Assembly: GCA_036346225.1 (NCBI GenBank)
Contig: JARFIW010001458.1
Coordinates: 2,976,001 to 3,040,000, forward strand
DNA: 64,000 bases
Source of the DNA: Platerodrilus igneus
Taxonomy: Eukaryota > Arthropoda > Insecta > Coleoptera > Lycidae
Direction of reading: 5' to 3'
Shown here: piece after piece, positions 62,166 through 64,000 of the stretch
Layout of the letters: each line of letters opens with the position of its first letter
Numbering within the stretch: position 1 is the stretch's first letter
Notes under the pieces: model-generated
The model's input: only the letters and a program-made list of their open reading frames with translations
Database searches by the model: none
What the model was told of the DNA's origin: nothing
Position numbers and translations under genes: made by a program

Positions 62166-62446
62166 CTGTGATATTCTCCTTTGAATGCGGGAACTGGGTC
62201 CTTTCAACAAAAAAATTCTAGTCCCACAGATTGGGCGTCATAAACGGCTGTGATCCTCTTTTCGCCTCGGCTGCTCACCTAATGTTATAAACCTCCTCAC
62301 TCATAAAATTAAACAACACATTCCTACCACAAACATCAACGTTAACTCTATTTACATCAATATTCAGAATACATTAAAATTTCAAAATTAAGACTCAGCA
62401 TAAATTTCAGTTATAAAAAGAATTTCAAGATTAATTTTATTATCAT
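62163..62446. other. Spacer
   Basis: GC-richer start (62180-62290), then AT-rich; no feature recognised and not shared with family C copy 1. Confidence 0.3.
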
Positions 62447-63995
62447 TTTAATGTGCATCCAAAATTAAAGTCCTTGTTGGATGCCTACTAATTAATATAA
62501 CAATATAAGCAGACCGGAGTCTGAGTATAAAGGAGCATCTACCACCCTTTACGTTAATTAACCAGGTTCGTCTAATTGAGCTCAAAGACATACCCAAATT
62601 TTCATCATATTACCGAACATCAAAACTAAATACTCCTTTCTACTTCAACAAGCAAATTTCATCTTAAAATTAAAATTTTATGGTTAGTACAATTTCACTA
62701 AAGTCCATTTAAAGTAAATCAATTATAAAGTTATTCAACACACACAAAATGTCAAACAAAATAGTATAATTTACCTGAAGGTTACTGTCCTCGTAGCTTC
62801 AAAGTACATCGTCCCTTTAGTTAATCACACCATTCCAACAGGATTATATTTACGGCTTCTAATTCTCAACGCTTTTAAAATTTTCTCCATCACCAGTTGT
62901 TTCTGGGCTTTTCCGGAACTCATCTATGTATATCTGACCCTTGTTTCGTGGATCCAGACACGTATTTGAACCATTTAATTATTAACACCCCCGAAAAATA
63001 GCAAAGAAATTCATACTTCTTTCACCAATATACGCCAAAACTGCCTACTTTTGTGTATACATTTGTCGTTGTAAATTTTGCTAATTGGTACAGTGAAACT
63101 AAATTTTATTACCTTGTATCTAAGTGCACTAAAGTATATTCATGTTAGCACGTACCGAACAAACTATTTTGAATCACCAAAATATACGAGCAAACTTTAA
63201 ATTATTTTATCATACTACATGCACTGTTTAACGTATTGAATCAACTCGCGGATGTAAGAGCTTTTAACGCATCGAATAGTCAAAAGTCTAAGAGGCCGAA
63301 ATTCATATTACCACCGGTATATATAGCAAAAAGCCTGTCTGTCGGTCTGTTCCCCAAAACGGGTAATTCTAAAGAATTTCTCATGCCATGTTCCCAGTCT
63401 GTCGCTCGCGCGTCGATTTTTTACGAATTTTCACTCGTCCCATTAAATCTCAGAAATTTCAACACACGGCACGCAAGCATGTCCGAGAAAAACTAATTAA
63501 TTTTGTACAGAAATTGTTGTTTCTACCTCTGATATTTGCATCCTATTTTCAACCAATTGTGACCCTCGTGACGTTGCTTAAATCCCGCCTTTTACTATAT
63601 GTGTCTTTGCTTGACGCATTTTCTCTTTCCTTTTCTAACCTGTTCGTATTGGTGCAAATTGATATTCTTTATTATCGATTATATTTTAGTCCATGTGGAC
63701 TGTTATCTGGGTTTAATAACCCCGTATCGCACATTCTCGTGAATATTAAGCCCCGGTTTCTCCAAGATTCTTTGAAACTATTAATTATCTGCAACATTTA
63801 CGCAGAATGTGATATTTAAACTACGCAGGTGTTCAAAATAATATTAGTTCTCAGAGCTTTTTAAATAAACCCTGTTTTGTATTTCGTGCTAAAGCCTCTG
63901 ACCGTTTCCAATATCCTTAGAATCGACATGTTTATCTAAACAAATTAAACTGAAATTGCCTTTTAAAAACACGCAGGTGTGTTCAACCATCCTAC
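62447..63995 (-). repeat. Dispersed repeat family C, copy 2 (inverse), reaches window end
   Basis: Inverse complement of 32520-33933 with the same block order. The 5' part is partly duplicated: GAACACCTGCG occurs near 63828 and, as GAACACACCTGCG, near 63975, about 150 bases apart, with unrelated AT-rich sequence between. The copy probably continues beyond the window. Two plus-strand frames here (63236-63496 and 63388-63819) are translations of the wrong strand of this repeat and are not called. Confidence 0.75.
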
Positions 63996-64000
63996 CTCTA

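Noticed and set aside
63236..63819. Two plus-strand frames of 86 and 143 codons
   Set aside because: They lie on the reverse strand of family C copy 2; the corresponding strand of copy 1 does not conserve them.
1..64000. CRISPR arrays, bacterial operons, rRNA genes
   Set aside because: No repeat-spacer pattern or conserved rRNA segments; the composition and element types are those of an insect nuclear genome.

Overview
The window looks like insect (arthropod) nuclear DNA. It is very AT-rich outside the transposon remains, and no uninterrupted host gene could be recognised. Ty3/gypsy, errantivirus-type, BEL/Pao, RTE and hAT relics lie side by side with hairpin elements, AT microsatellites and short CACCCTGTATA-type repeat ends. 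Nearly everything identifiable is a mobile-element remnant broken by frameshifts and stops, so this is an old transposon graveyard, probably intergenic or intronic. A beetle-like genome is a guess from the repeat style only.

Layout from the left. 1-1202 is the zinc-finger plus integrase end of a gypsy element that enters from outside the window; a probable LTR start lies at 2397. 4486-6240 (minus) is an RTE LINE that keeps its 5' end and endonuclease but lost its reverse transcriptase. 8797-9880 is copy 1 of a dispersed repeat (family A). 14067-17560 (minus) is a gypsy element with RT, RNase H, integrase and then a degenerate macro domain of the OARD1/TARG1 type. Its RT/RNase H boundary is split by a solo LTR (16258-16804). 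18540-20010 is a faint gag/RT relic. 23270-24840 is a ZMYM1-like hAT transposase relic. 25432-26868 is copy 1 of a 1.43-kb repeat (family B). 27472-30440 is a broken head-to-tail array of ~385-bp units carrying tRNA-like sequence. 30909-31356 is a hairpin element. 32520-33933 is copy 1 of family C, with a conserved TATA box and possible splice donor.

In the right half, 35859-36960 is family A copy 2. 38816-40247 is family B copy 2 and runs directly into the 3' half of a BEL/Pao pol (40250-42925) and its LTR. 45958-54815 is a whole but inactivated errantivirus: two LTRs, tRNA primer site, gag, pol, F-like env and a 4-bp target duplication. The solo LTR at 16258 belongs to the same family. 56195-57810 is a further gypsy pol relic followed by a ~100-bp minisatellite. 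61897-62038 is a 142-bp hairpin MITE, and 62447 to the window end is family C copy 2 in inverse orientation.

No present-day pathway can be read from the window; the genes tell a history of insertion and decay. The most unusual point is the macro domain carried downstream of the gypsy integrase. The next most notable are the tRNA-headed tandem array and the loss of the core promoter from the 5' LTR of the errantivirus. All alignments were made by eye, and element ends given as approximate have not been checked by software.
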